Assembly (NCBI GenBank): GCA_019417325.1
Contig: DXVO01000026.1
Coordinates: 1 to 64,000, forward strand
Direction: 5' to 3'
DNA length: 64,000 nt
Source: Parabacteroides sp.
Lineage (GTDB): Bacteria; Bacteroidota; Bacteroidia; Bacteroidales; Tannerellaceae
Notes under the pieces: generated by a model
Database searches by the model: none
The model's input: only the letters and a program-made list of their open reading frames with translations
What the model was told of the DNA's origin: nothing
In this document: positions 8,253 to 17,370 of the stretch, one piece after another
Layout: each line of letters opens with the position of its first letter
Position numbering within the stretch: position 1 is the first letter of the stretch
Translations under genes and position numbers: made by a program

Positions 8253-9509
8253 TTAAATGATATATACAAATCCATCTTTTATTACTGTATCTACCGCATT
8301 CATCCCTACATTATACGGCAGGAATTTATAAGAAGGGTACTTCAAAAGTACCAGGTCTGCTTTTTTACCTACATCGATACTTCCAATCTTATTGGCACGC
8401 CCTACAGCGGCAGCACCATTAATAGTCAATGCGGTTAATGCTTCTTCCGGCGTCAGCCTCATTTTAATACAAGCCAAGGAAAACAGCAACGGAATGGAAC
8501 AACTGAAACTACTGCCCGGATTGAAATCGGAGGCTAATGCCACTGCACAACCGGCATCTATCATTTCCCTTCCACGGGCAAAAGGTTCATCCAATGAGAA
8601 AGCCGTGAGTGGCAACAACGTTGCAATCACTCCGGAGCGAGCCAATTTCTTTATACCGGCATCCGAAGCATGCAACAAATGGTCTGCACTTACGGCTTTC
8701 AAGCGTGCGGCAAGTTCCGCACCGCCAAATGTAACCATTTCGTCTGCATGTAATTTTAATTTGAAACGATGATGGCGTGCCGCCCTCAGCAAACGTTCGC
8801 TTTGTTCAAGTGAAAAAACACCCTTCTCGCAAAACACATCACAGAAAGTAACCGAATGCTCCATGCGGACATGCGGAAGCATCTCTTCAATGATATAATC
8901 GATATAATCATCTGCACGTCCTTCAAATTCCTCCGGGACGGCATGCGCTCCCAGAAAAGTTGAAACGACATCCAACGGATGCTCATCGTTTAATTCATTC
9001 ATTACCCGAAGTTGGATTAATTCAGTAGCCAGATCCAGACCATAACCACTTTTCCCTTCCACGGTGGTGACTCCCATATTCATCATTTCATCCAGCCTTT
9101 CATAGCCGCTTACAAACAGTTCATCATAAAAACTATTCCGTGTTGCCTTTACCGTACTCCGGATTCCTCCACCACGCTCCATTATGGACATATAGCTATC
9201 ACCTTTCAACCGCCAGGAAAATTCTTCCTCCCGGTATCCCCCGAAAACAAAATGCGTGTGGCTGTCCACAAATCCCGGTATCAAAGCCCGGCCGGATGCA
9301 TCTATTTCCAAATAGTCGTCTATATTAATCTGTTTTAAGACCTCTTCGGTCGGACCAACATGCGTTATAATGCCATCCTCTATAGAAACTGCACCATTCT
9401 CTATGATATTTAATTCTGACATTTCCGCGCCTCTTTTAGCAGCAAACCCAGAGCAGGTTACAACTTGCGAGGCATTGCGTATCAGTATATTTTCGTCTCC
9501 CATACTCAT
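8253..9509 (-). CDS. hutI: Imidazolonepropionase
   Basis: A 418-residue amidohydrolase-fold enzyme that opens imidazolone-5-propionate to N-formimino-L-glutamate. Metal-ligand blocks are visible: SHTHFVFGG near residue 85, LHADE (about 250) and ASDFNPGS (about 325), together with GKSGYGLD. The first ATG overlaps the stop of the preceding ftcD gene by 4 bases (ATGA), which supports translational coupling; a second in-frame ATG two codons later (9503) is an alternative start. Confidence 0.96.
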   Translation of the reverse strand: MSMGDENILIRNASQVVTCSGFAAKRGAEMSELNIIENGAVSIEDGIITHVGPTEEVLKQINIDDYLEIDASGRALIPGFVDSHTHFVFGGYREEEFSWRLKGDSYMSIMERGGGIRSTVKATRNSFYDELFVSGYERLDEMMNMGVTTVEGKSGYGLDLATELIQLRVMNELNDEHPLDVVSTFLGAHAVPEEFEGRADDYIDYIIEEMLPHVRMEHSVTFCDVFCEKGVFSLEQSERLLRAARHHRFKLKLHADEMVTFGGAELAARLKAVSADHLLHASDAGIKKLARSGVIATLLPLTAFSLDEPFARGREMIDAGCAVALASDFNPGSSFSCSIPLLFSLACIKMRLTPEEALTALTINGAAAVGRANKIGSIDVGKKADLVLLKYPSYKFLPYNVGMNAVDTVIKDGFVYII

Positions 9510-10411
9510 TCCATTATTCTTGCTTCCAATATCTGATTCAAAGAGAAATCCTCCAACCCGAGATAGTAGGAAGCCGTATCAATCAGAGCCTCCATTGGAA
9601 CCAATCCGACAATTTCACTGCCCACTACCGGTACGCCATAACGGCGGGCTTCAATACGTACCAATTCAAAAGCCCGATAAAGCGCCGTACGTGTATAATC
9701 TGTCATATTTATAGAAACCTGCACAATGCCACGCTCTTTCAATTCCACTCCCATCGCTTTGCAAAAACGGAGTCCTCCACCTATAAAACGGATTTTCTTT
9801 GCTATACTGTCAGCTACAGCAAGATTATCCGTTCCCAGATTCACATTATAGGCGACCAATGGCATACGAGCACCAATCGCCACAGTACCTGCCGTAGGAT
9901 GACGTTCTGCCGGGCCAAAATCCGGTTTCCATTCCGGCAATTTAATTTTCTCTGCCATCCCTTCAAACTCTCCTTTACGGATAGCAGCCAAATTCTCACG
10001 ATGAGGAGCAGATGCCGATTTTTCATAGAGAAAAACAGGTAGATTATATAAAGATGCCACCTTTTCGGCAACTTCTTTTGATAAAGCAACAGCCTCTTCC
10101 ATCGTACATCCTCTAATCGGAATGAATGGTACCACATCCACAGCCCCCATACGAGGATGCTGGCCGGTATGTTTCGTCAAATCAATTAGCGCCACAGCCT
10201 GTCCGATTGCTTCAAGCAAAGCATCCTTCAGAGCTTCCGGTTCACCAACGACAGTTACTACCAGGCGATTATGGTCGGTATCATTACTATAATCCAATAA
10301 TTTTACACCATTTTTAGCTCGGAACTTATCAATTATCTTTTCTATTTTTTCAAGGTCCCGTCCTTCACTGAAATTAGGGACACATTCCATTATTTTATTC
10401 CAGGTGCTCAT
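9506..10411 (-). CDS. ftcD: Glutamate formimidoyltransferase
   Basis: A 301-residue protein matching the N-terminal transferase domain of FTCD: the opening MECVPNFSEGRD, DHNRLVVTVVG and HPRMGAVDVVPFIP are diagnostic. It moves the formimino group from formiminoglutamate to tetrahydrofolate, releasing glutamate. Here the transferase and the cyclodeaminase are separate genes rather than a fusion. The gene overlaps both neighbours (hutU upstream and hutI downstream) by 4 bases. With this enzyme present, no hutF or hutG is needed, and none is seen. Confidence 0.95.
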   Translation of the reverse strand: MSTWNKIMECVPNFSEGRDLEKIEKIIDKFRAKNGVKLLDYSNDTDHNRLVVTVVGEPEALKDALLEAIGQAVALIDLTKHTGQHPRMGAVDVVPFIPIRGCTMEEAVALSKEVAEKVASLYNLPVFLYEKSASAPHRENLAAIRKGEFEGMAEKIKLPEWKPDFGPAERHPTAGTVAIGARMPLVAYNVNLGTDNLAVADSIAKKIRFIGGGLRFCKAMGVELKERGIVQVSINMTDYTRTALYRAFELVRIEARRYGVPVVGSEIVGLVPMEALIDTASYYLGLEDFSLNQILEARIME

Positions 10412-12411
10412 ATTTTATATTTTAAAGTGGTACTTACTATTTTTTTTATCAAATCTTCTTCCGGCACAAAAGGCATCGTGATATGATAATCTCCGGCATG
10501 ACTTGCATTAAATATACGGCTGGTATCCATTGCATTCTGATTACGTGCCCATGAGCGGCGTGCCACTCCTCCCATCACATCCCATAGCATAGCAGAACGA
10601 AGGATTTCATCAACTCGCCGACTGCCATCCAATACCATACCGAAACCTCCGTTTATAGCTTTACCTATTCCTACACCGCCTCCATTATGAAGAGCCACCA
10701 GGCTCATTCCCCGGGCTGCATTTCCGGCAAAGCATTGTACAGCCATATCCGCCATAACATTACTGCCATCATAAATATTAGAAGTTTCACGGAAAGGAGA
10801 ATCGGTACCACTTACATCATGATGGTCACGTCCCAGCATAATAGGACCGACTTCACCCTTTCGGACCATTTTATTAAAACGGAGTGCAATATTCAATCGC
10901 CCTAGAGCATCTTGATACAAGATACGTGCTTGTGTTCCGACTACCAACTGATTCTTTTCCGCATCTTTTATCCAGTTGTAATTATCCATATCCTGTCCAC
11001 GCCGGTTCGGATCGATGCAATCCATTGCCGCATGGTCTGTTTTTATCAAATCTTCATGCTTCCCGCTCAGGCATACCCAGCGGAAAGGACCGTATCCATA
11101 GTCAAATAATTCAGGTCCCATAATATCTTCAACATAGGAAGGCCAGATAAAACCGTCTTTCTCATCCACACCGTTCCGGGATATTTCACGAACACCCGCA
11201 TCATAGATCGCTTTCATAAAAGAATTTCCATAATCAAAGAAATAAGTTCCATGTGCCACCAGTTTTTTTATTACTGCAAAATGACGTTGTAAAGAAGCAT
11301 CTACCAGTTCACAAAACTTATCCATATTATCTGATAACAATTTTGTCCGTTCCTCAAAAGAGATGCCCACCGGACAATATCCTCCTTCATATACGGCATG
11401 ACATGAAGTCTGGTCGCTCAACAAATCAATATGAATGGAATTTGCTTCTGCATATTCCAACAAATCCACCACATTTCCATGGAAGGCTATCGAGACCGGC
11501 TCTTTTGTCTGTATAGCTACAGTTGCCATATGAAAAGCTTCAGCCATATCATCCGTTACATGCTGAACCCATCCTTGGGTATAACGGGTTTCTATCCGGG
11601 AAGCATCCACTTCTGCGATAAGACATGCGGCTCCGGCTATTACAGCCGCCTTCGGTTGGGCACCACTCATACCGCCTAACCCGGAAGAGACAAATAAATG
11701 TCCCCGAAGATCTCTATCCTGGGGTATACCCAGTTTCTTGCGTCCGGCATTCAATAAAGTATTAAATGTTCCATGCACGATACCCTGAGGCCCTATATAC
11801 ATCCAGCCTCCTGCAGTCATCTGCCCGTAGTTGGCAACCCCCATCTGTGCAGCGATGTGCCAATCCTTATGATTATCGAACATACCCACCATCATGGAAT
11901 TAGTAATAATCACACGGGGAGCATCCGGACGCGACTTGAACAGTCCGAGCGGATGACCGGATTCAATCACCAGTGTTTGTTCATTTGTAAGGATTTCAAG
12001 ATATTTTTTTATAAGACGATATTGCATCCAGTTCTGGCAAACCTGTCCGGTTTCCCCATAAGTAACCAACTCATATGGATAGAGGGCTATATCAAAACAA
12101 AGATTATTATCGATCATGACTTGAAAAGCCTTACCCTCTATGCAACTTCCTTTGTATTCGTCAATAGGCTTAGCCTTCAAATCCCCTTCCGGTCTATACC
12201 TATAACCATAAATACGCCCCCGGGTAAGAAGTTCTTCCATAAACTCGGGAGCAAGCGTTTCATGAAGTTCTTTGGGGATATAACGAAGGGCGTTCTTCAA
12301 AGCAACTTCTGTTTGTGCTGGCGTAAGTGAATAGCCGCGGTCAGGAGCACGGCGAATTCCGGCAATAAAAGAAGGATAAGCCGGCAGTTGTTTATCAAGG
12401 AGTACTTCCAT
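10408..12411 (-). CDS. hutU: Urocanate hydratase (long Bacteroidota type)
   Basis: A 667-residue NAD-dependent enzyme converting urocanate to imidazolonepropionate, and the first gene of the hut operon. The dinucleotide-binding GLGGMSGAQPKA and the later FRWVCLSGKHEDL and SGTDSPFRETSNIYDGS stretches match the urocanase family. It is about 110 residues longer than the classical ~557-residue HutU; the extra sequence is spread through the protein and the N-terminus, not an added recognisable domain. A palindromic site lies 22 bases before the start codon. It overlaps ftcD by 4 bases. Confidence 0.95.
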   Translation of the reverse strand: MEVLLDKQLPAYPSFIAGIRRAPDRGYSLTPAQTEVALKNALRYIPKELHETLAPEFMEELLTRGRIYGYRYRPEGDLKAKPIDEYKGSCIEGKAFQVMIDNNLCFDIALYPYELVTYGETGQVCQNWMQYRLIKKYLEILTNEQTLVIESGHPLGLFKSRPDAPRVIITNSMMVGMFDNHKDWHIAAQMGVANYGQMTAGGWMYIGPQGIVHGTFNTLLNAGRKKLGIPQDRDLRGHLFVSSGLGGMSGAQPKAAVIAGAACLIAEVDASRIETRYTQGWVQHVTDDMAEAFHMATVAIQTKEPVSIAFHGNVVDLLEYAEANSIHIDLLSDQTSCHAVYEGGYCPVGISFEERTKLLSDNMDKFCELVDASLQRHFAVIKKLVAHGTYFFDYGNSFMKAIYDAGVREISRNGVDEKDGFIWPSYVEDIMGPELFDYGYGPFRWVCLSGKHEDLIKTDHAAMDCIDPNRRGQDMDNYNWIKDAEKNQLVVGTQARILYQDALGRLNIALRFNKMVRKGEVGPIMLGRDHHDVSGTDSPFRETSNIYDGSNVMADMAVQCFAGNAARGMSLVALHNGGGVGIGKAINGGFGMVLDGSRRVDEILRSAMLWDVMGGVARRSWARNQNAMDTSRIFNASHAGDYHITMPFVPEEDLIKKIVSTTLKYKI

Positions 12412-12432
12412 AATATAACAATTAAGGTGTTA

Positions 12433-12447
12433 CTTACAATCTGTAAG
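12433..12447. promoter_or_regulatory. Possible operator in front of the hut operon
   Basis: CTTACA-ATC-TGTAAG is a perfect 15-base palindrome with a 3-base centre, 22-36 bases upstream of the hutU start. No hut repressor is encoded in the window, so a regulatory role is only suggested by position and symmetry. Confidence 0.3.
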
Positions 12448-12556
12448 CTCAAAGTGGCTTAACAGGCCAACAAGTTATGAAAATCAGCGACCAAAACAAA
12501 CTTCCTTTGTATGTTTAGAAGCATAAAGATAGATATACGATTTTCTTTACAAAAAC

Positions 12557-12591
12557 AAAAAAGGATATGCCAATTTTGACATACCCTTTTT
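12557..12591 (-). terminator. Terminator of secDF
   Basis: On the minus strand, AAAAAGGGTATGTCA pairs with TGGCATATCCTTTTTT across an AAAT loop, with a T-run at the end. It begins 22 bases after the secDF stop codon. Confidence 0.8.
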
Positions 12592-12613
12592 CATATTTAT
12601 GGAATATTTATTC

Positions 12614-15610
12614 TTATTTTCCCGTCTCTGCTGCAGCTTTTTTATTAATCTTTTTCTTCTGCAATTCATAGGCAATCGGAGTTGCAATGAAAAGAGTAGC
12701 ATAAGTACCAATAATAATACCCAACAGGATAGCGAATGTAAAACTACGAATTGTACTACCACCCAGGATAAAGATACACAATACAACTACCAATGTAGTC
12801 AATGATGTATTAAATGTACGGGATAAGGTAGAGTTCAACGCATCGTTAATAACCTGGTAACGGTCACGCTTCGGATACAAACCTATCGTTTCACGGATAC
12901 GGTCGAATACAACCACCGTATCATTAATAGAATAACCGATAATCGTCAGGATAGCCGCAATAAACGTCTGGTCTACCTCCATGGAGAAAGGTAATACCTT
13001 CCAAAGCAATGTATAGAAAGAAATGATACAAAGCGTTGTCACTGCTACAGAAGCAAAAGCTCCGGCAGAGAAAGAGAAGTCGCGGAAACGAAGCAAGATA
13101 TAAGCTGCCATACAGAACATTGCAAAAACAACGGCAAGTATCGCACTATTCTTTATATCATCCGCCATACTCGGACCTACTTTCTGGGAACTCTGGATAA
13201 ACTGGGTCGTAAACTGCTCCAATGTCGTACCTTCCGGCAACTGAGTCTTCAGACCTTCAAACAATTTATTTTCAATTTCCTGATCGATTGCCGGATTTGC
13301 ATCTTCTATCTTATAGTTGGTCGATACACGAACCTGATCCGGAGTACCAATCTGGATTACGCTAACAGATCCTGCCAATTGGTCATCCAACAAGTCGCGA
13401 ACATCATCCGTTTTCACTTCATGGTCAAAACGGATCACATAGTTACGTCCACCCGTAAAGTCGATACCGTTATTCAAACCGATTGTCGACATAGAAATTG
13501 CACCTAACACAATAATAACACCCGGAATGATATAACCGATCTTACGAGCAGCAAGGAAGTTAATTTTCGGATTAGTCAGCAAGTCTTTTGTAATCGGAGT
13601 AACAAAAGTTACATTCTTCAATTTATCCTTAGCCAGCAATGCTTCGTAAACAATACGAGTAAGGAACACAGCTGTTAAGAATGAAGCAAACAGACCGATA
13701 ATCATTGTAGTTGCGAAACCACGGATAGGACCTGTACCGAAATAGAACAACACGACACCCGTAATAATAGAAGTCAGGTTGGAGTCGAAAATTGCAGAAA
13801 AGGCATTTGAATAACCATCTGCAATAGCCTTACCCAAAGACTTACCGGCACGAAGTTCTTCTTTTGTACGTTCATATATCAACACGTTAGCATCGACTGC
13901 CATACCCAGCGTCAACACCATACCGGCAATACCCGGCAAAGTGAGCACAGCCTGGAAAGAGGCAAGGATACCCATCGTAAAGAAAATATTCAAAACCAAT
14001 GCACCGTCAGCAATCAGACCCGGCAGAATGCCATAGAATGCGCACATGTAACACATCAACAGGATCAAAGCCAAAGCAAATGAAATCACACCAGAGCTGA
14101 TAGCTTCCTGACCCAATGACGGACCAACAACATCTTCCTGTACAATGTGTACGGATGCAGCCATCTTACCGGACTTCAATACGTTTGCCAAGTCCTTCGC
14201 TTCTTCAGGAGTGAAGTGACCGGTAATAGAAGAACGTCCACCTGTAATTTCATCGTTTACATTCGGTGCGGAATAAACCATTTCATCCAGCACAATTGCA
14301 ATCTGACGTCCGATATTATCTTTGGTCAAACGAGCCCATGCTTTTGCGCCTTCTGCATTCATAGCCATACTAACCTGCTGTTCTGAACGTCCGGCCTGCT
14401 GAACAAAGTCTGCATTTGCATCAGTTACAACATCTCCGCCCAAAGCCGGTGAACCGTCACGGTTTGTAACTTTAATAGCATATAAATAGAAAAATTGTTC
14501 TTTTTCATCGATAGCCTTCACACCCCATTTTAGGGACAGGTTACGAGGAAGAACATCTTTCACCTGCTTCATATTCAGATATTCATTAATCTTGGGAATA
14601 TCTTTTGTATGAGCGATAGCTATTGCCGAAGTAGGAACTAACTGGCCATTATATTGGTTAAGTTGCAACAAAGCAAACAAGGGATGCTGTTTGGCAAATT
14701 CTGCCTGATTTTGAGAAAGCTGTGTATCCGGTTTTTCCTGACCAATCTTAGCCAACAATGAATCTGCTTCATTTGCAGGAACAGAGTCTGTTGTAGTAAC
14801 AGTTTCTTCTGCAATAACAGTTGTTGAATCTGTTGCATTATCTGATTTCAGAATAGTTGCAAGTATATTATCGGCAGATACCAACTGCTGGTAAATTTCC
14901 GGAAGATTATAAGTTTCCCAAAATTCCAGGTTAGCGCTACCCTGTAACAATTTACGAACACGTTCAGGTTCTTTTACACCCGGAAGTTCCACCAGAATAC
15001 GACCTGCTGTTTCCAAACGCTGGATATTAGGAGAAACCACACCAAAACGGTCAATACGAGTACGAAGTACGTTAAAAGAGTTATCGATTGCGCTTTTCAA
15101 CTCTTCTTTCAAAATGGCTATTACCTGTGCATCTGTACTCTGCGGAGTAATTTTATCTTTCAACTCAAAAGTACTAAAAATAGCAGATAAGCGAGCACCG
15201 CTATCCAACTTCCTGTACTCTTCCGCAAACAGATCGATAAAGTCTTTCTGACTGCCGGCCTGGTGAGCATAAGCTAAATCCAATGCTTTGTTGAAGTTTT
15301 CATCCTGGTTATTATTTGAAAGTGAACGAATAACATCAGCCACATCCAATTCCAGAACGACGTTCATACCGCCCTTCAAGTCAAGACCTAAACTAATTTC
15401 CATTTCGCGGCACTGCTTAAGCGTATAGCCCAGCCATACCTTTTGAGTAGATAGCGAGTCCAAATAGGCACTCTCTTTTGCCGGATCTCCGTCCGCATAC
15501 TTAGTGGCTTTTCCATTGTAATATCTGGTCACAAATGAGAAGGACAGATAGAACGCACAGACAAGCATAAGTAAGACCGCAAAGACCTTTACAAATCCTT
15601 TGTTTTGCAT
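12614..15610 (-). CDS. secDF: Protein translocase subunit SecDF (fused)
   Basis: A 998-residue fusion of SecD and SecF, an RND-type membrane motor that uses the proton gradient to help the SecYEG channel export proteins. The SecD half begins with one membrane segment followed by the P1 domain (GLDLKGGMNVVLELDV) and, after a long periplasmic part, a six-helix block (LTLPGIAGMVLTLGMAVDANVLIYER). The SecF half repeats this with GLNNGIDFTGGRNYV and GYSINDTVVVFDRIRE. Fusion of the two subunits is usual in Bacteroidota. A TATATTTG promoter element lies about 45 bases upstream on the minus strand, and a terminator follows, so it is a single-gene transcript. Confidence 0.97.
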   Translation of the reverse strand: MQNKGFVKVFAVLLMLVCAFYLSFSFVTRYYNGKATKYADGDPAKESAYLDSLSTQKVWLGYTLKQCREMEISLGLDLKGGMNVVLELDVADVIRSLSNNNQDENFNKALDLAYAHQAGSQKDFIDLFAEEYRKLDSGARLSAIFSTFELKDKITPQSTDAQVIAILKEELKSAIDNSFNVLRTRIDRFGVVSPNIQRLETAGRILVELPGVKEPERVRKLLQGSANLEFWETYNLPEIYQQLVSADNILATILKSDNATDSTTVIAEETVTTTDSVPANEADSLLAKIGQEKPDTQLSQNQAEFAKQHPLFALLQLNQYNGQLVPTSAIAIAHTKDIPKINEYLNMKQVKDVLPRNLSLKWGVKAIDEKEQFFYLYAIKVTNRDGSPALGGDVVTDANADFVQQAGRSEQQVSMAMNAEGAKAWARLTKDNIGRQIAIVLDEMVYSAPNVNDEITGGRSSITGHFTPEEAKDLANVLKSGKMAASVHIVQEDVVGPSLGQEAISSGVISFALALILLMCYMCAFYGILPGLIADGALVLNIFFTMGILASFQAVLTLPGIAGMVLTLGMAVDANVLIYERTKEELRAGKSLGKAIADGYSNAFSAIFDSNLTSIITGVVLFYFGTGPIRGFATTMIIGLFASFLTAVFLTRIVYEALLAKDKLKNVTFVTPITKDLLTNPKINFLAARKIGYIIPGVIIVLGAISMSTIGLNNGIDFTGGRNYVIRFDHEVKTDDVRDLLDDQLAGSVSVIQIGTPDQVRVSTNYKIEDANPAIDQEIENKLFEGLKTQLPEGTTLEQFTTQFIQSSQKVGPSMADDIKNSAILAVVFAMFCMAAYILLRFRDFSFSAGAFASVAVTTLCIISFYTLLWKVLPFSMEVDQTFIAAILTIIGYSINDTVVVFDRIRETIGLYPKRDRYQVINDALNSTLSRTFNTSLTTLVVVLCIFILGGSTIRSFTFAILLGIIIGTYATLFIATPIAYELQKKKINKKAAAETGK

Positions 15611-15653
15611 TTGAATCTTATATTTATGTTATTATTCATTTTTTCACAGGGTG

Positions 15654-15661
15654 CAAATATA
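15654..15661 (-). promoter_or_regulatory. -7 promoter element (TATATTTG) of secDF
   Basis: On the minus strand the sequence reads TATATTTG, an exact match to the Bacteroidota TAnnTTTG element, 44 bases before the secDF start codon. No clear -33 TTTG was found at 19-21 bases. Confidence 0.55.
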
Positions 15662-15736
15662 GGCTTTTTTTCTTTGTCCAACAGTAATTAGATTAATTAT
15701 TTGTCACACTCTTAGTTTATTTCAAGTACAATTATT

Positions 15737-15744
15737 TATCTTTG
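15737..15744 (+). promoter_or_regulatory. -7 promoter element (TATCTTTG) of the DUF4468 gene pair
   Basis: TATCTTTG matches TAnnTTTG and lies 22 bases before the first start codon, divergent from the secDF promoter. Confidence 0.55.
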
Positions 15745-15766
15745 CTCGTAAAAAAACAAAGCAATA

Positions 15767-16768
15767 ATGACCATGAAACAACTTTTATTATTAACACTAT
15801 TTATCCCATCCCTTCTTTGGGCTCAAGAAGATTCAAAGTATTTGGCTGGTGCAGTGCCGGAAGAAGACGGTAAAGTCGTATTCAGCGAACAAATAAATGC
15901 TCCTGCACTTTCTAAAGATCAAATTTACGACATAATGCTCGACTGGGCGCAAAAACGTTTCAACACAGAGGTTGACCGTGTTGTTTATACAAATAAGGAA
16001 GAGGGAGAAATCGCAGTCGTAGGGCAAGATTATCTGGTATTCCAAAACCTCGCCTTATCATTAGACCGCAGTTTGATGGATTACAGAGTTATTATTGAAT
16101 GTAAAGACCATATTTGTTCCATTAAAATGAACGGTATCCGTTATTCATATAATGTATCCTACCAACGCGAACCTGAGAAATACATAGCAGAAACATGGAT
16201 TACCGACAAATATGCCTTAAACAAAAACAAAACAAAACTGTATCGGGGCAACGGCAAATTCCGCAAAAAGACGATCGATTTTGCAGAAGATTTGTTTAAA
16301 GAAGCTACAGCTGCATTAGGAGTACAAGCCGTATCTGTTGCGCCCAAACAGGAAGTCACCGCAGTGATGCCGGCCACAATAGCAAGCCCGACTCCCGACA
16401 TCAATAAAACAGCAAGCAAAGAAGGCTATACTAATTTTACTGCAGACAAAGTACCTTCCACGTTAGTACAAATGCTACCGGAAAGTAAAATGCAGGTAAC
16501 TACAGATAAATACCAGACCGTAAAAGAAACTGCTGCCACCTGGAAAGGTGTAGGCAATATGTTCGGCAAATCAGTTACTACGATTTCTATCAATCCGGAA
16601 AGTACGGTTTACAAGAATATAGGGAACAATGACCTATATAACATATCCTTCTTCAAGCAAGGAGAAGACAGTCCCTGGATGATTTTCGAATGTCGCAAGG
16701 TTGGCGAAACAGACGAAAACGGACAGAAAACATTAATGGGTGAAGTAATCCACGTCTGGGTAAAATAA
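15767..16768 (+). CDS. DUF4468 domain-containing exported protein
   Basis: A 333-residue exported protein. The second ATG (15773) gives the better signal peptide, MKQLLLLTLFIPSLLWAQ, so the true product is probably two residues shorter. Residues about 30-140 form the DUF4468 domain (segments KVVFSEQINAPALSKDQIY and YRVIIECKDHICSIKMNGI). The C-terminal half carries a second, unassigned region with VGNMFGKSVTTISINPESTV. DUF4468 is a Bacteroidota family of unknown function with a TBP-like fold by published structural work. It forms a tandem pair with a shorter paralogue 6 bases downstream. Confidence 0.8.
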   Translation: MTMKQLLLLTLFIPSLLWAQEDSKYLAGAVPEEDGKVVFSEQINAPALSKDQIYDIMLDWAQKRFNTEVDRVVYTNKEEGEIAVVGQDYLVFQNLALSLDRSLMDYRVIIECKDHICSIKMNGIRYSYNVSYQREPEKYIAETWITDKYALNKNKTKLYRGNGKFRKKTIDFAEDLFKEATAALGVQAVSVAPKQEVTAVMPATIASPTPDINKTASKEGYTNFTADKVPSTLVQMLPESKMQVTTDKYQTVKETAATWKGVGNMFGKSVTTISINPESTVYKNIGNNDLYNISFFKQGEDSPWMIFECRKVGETDENGQKTLMGEVIHVWVK

Positions 16769-16774
16769 GAAATT

Positions 16775-17326
16775 ATGAAGAAATTAATTATCCTGTTATT
16801 GATCCTGTTCCCTGTGTTAGCAACAGCACAGGGACATAAAGGGGACGTAGATGTATGTGCTCCTATGAAAGATGGAAAAGTATGCTATAGTGATGAAGTG
16901 GAAGTAGAAAATACGGACCAATTGACATTATTCAATATCATTAATAAATGGGCAAAGAAAAATTATGGTAAAGATGTTTTCATGTCGAACCTTAATTCCA
17001 ACAAATCGCAAGGAACGATTTCAATCAGTTCGAAAGTTGAATTGCTGCTGAATGACACGGATAAGACGATTGTCAAATACAGAATGAAAATATCCTGCCA
17101 CAAGGATGGTTATTCCATCGAATTGGGGAATATCACCTATCAGTATGACCCGAAAGATGAAAAGAAATTCAAAACTTACCCCGCAGAAGATGTAATTGCA
17201 AACAACGGAAAGAGCAACAAAATTGCTTTAATTAAAGACCCGAAACTCTTTTGCAACGCCACATTCTTCTTTGCCGAACAACTATTCGGAAATGTGTTCG
17301 ATGCGGTTCAGGATGCAACAGAATAA
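16775..17326 (+). CDS. DUF4468 domain-containing exported protein (short paralogue)
   Basis: A 183-residue protein with signal peptide MKKLIILLLILFPVLATAQ. It shows the same order of elements as the gene before it: KDGKVCYSDEVEVENTD, WAKKNYGKDVFMSNL, and YRMKISCHKDGYSIELGNI aligning with YRVIIECKDHICSIKMNGI upstream. It corresponds to the DUF4468 half only. The tandem arrangement points to duplication followed by loss or gain of the C-terminal part. Function unknown; probably periplasmic. Confidence 0.8.
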   Translation: MKKLIILLLILFPVLATAQGHKGDVDVCAPMKDGKVCYSDEVEVENTDQLTLFNIINKWAKKNYGKDVFMSNLNSNKSQGTISISSKVELLLNDTDKTIVKYRMKISCHKDGYSIELGNITYQYDPKDEKKFKTYPAEDVIANNGKSNKIALIKDPKLFCNATFFFAEQLFGNVFDAVQDATE

Positions 17327-17332
17327 ATAAAC

Positions 17333-17364
17333 TGACAGTTGACAAGTAACATTGTCAACTGTCA
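17333..17364. repeat. Short CAACTGTC-type palindrome between converging genes
   Basis: TGACAGTTGACA (17333-17344) is mirrored by TGTCAACTGTCA (17353-17364) around an 8-base centre. The same CAACTGTCAACT units build the larger palindromes at 46458-46521 and 47370-47447. It could also act as a transcription end for the two converging genes, though it has no clean T-run. Confidence 0.6.
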
Positions 17365-17370
17365 ATTCTA

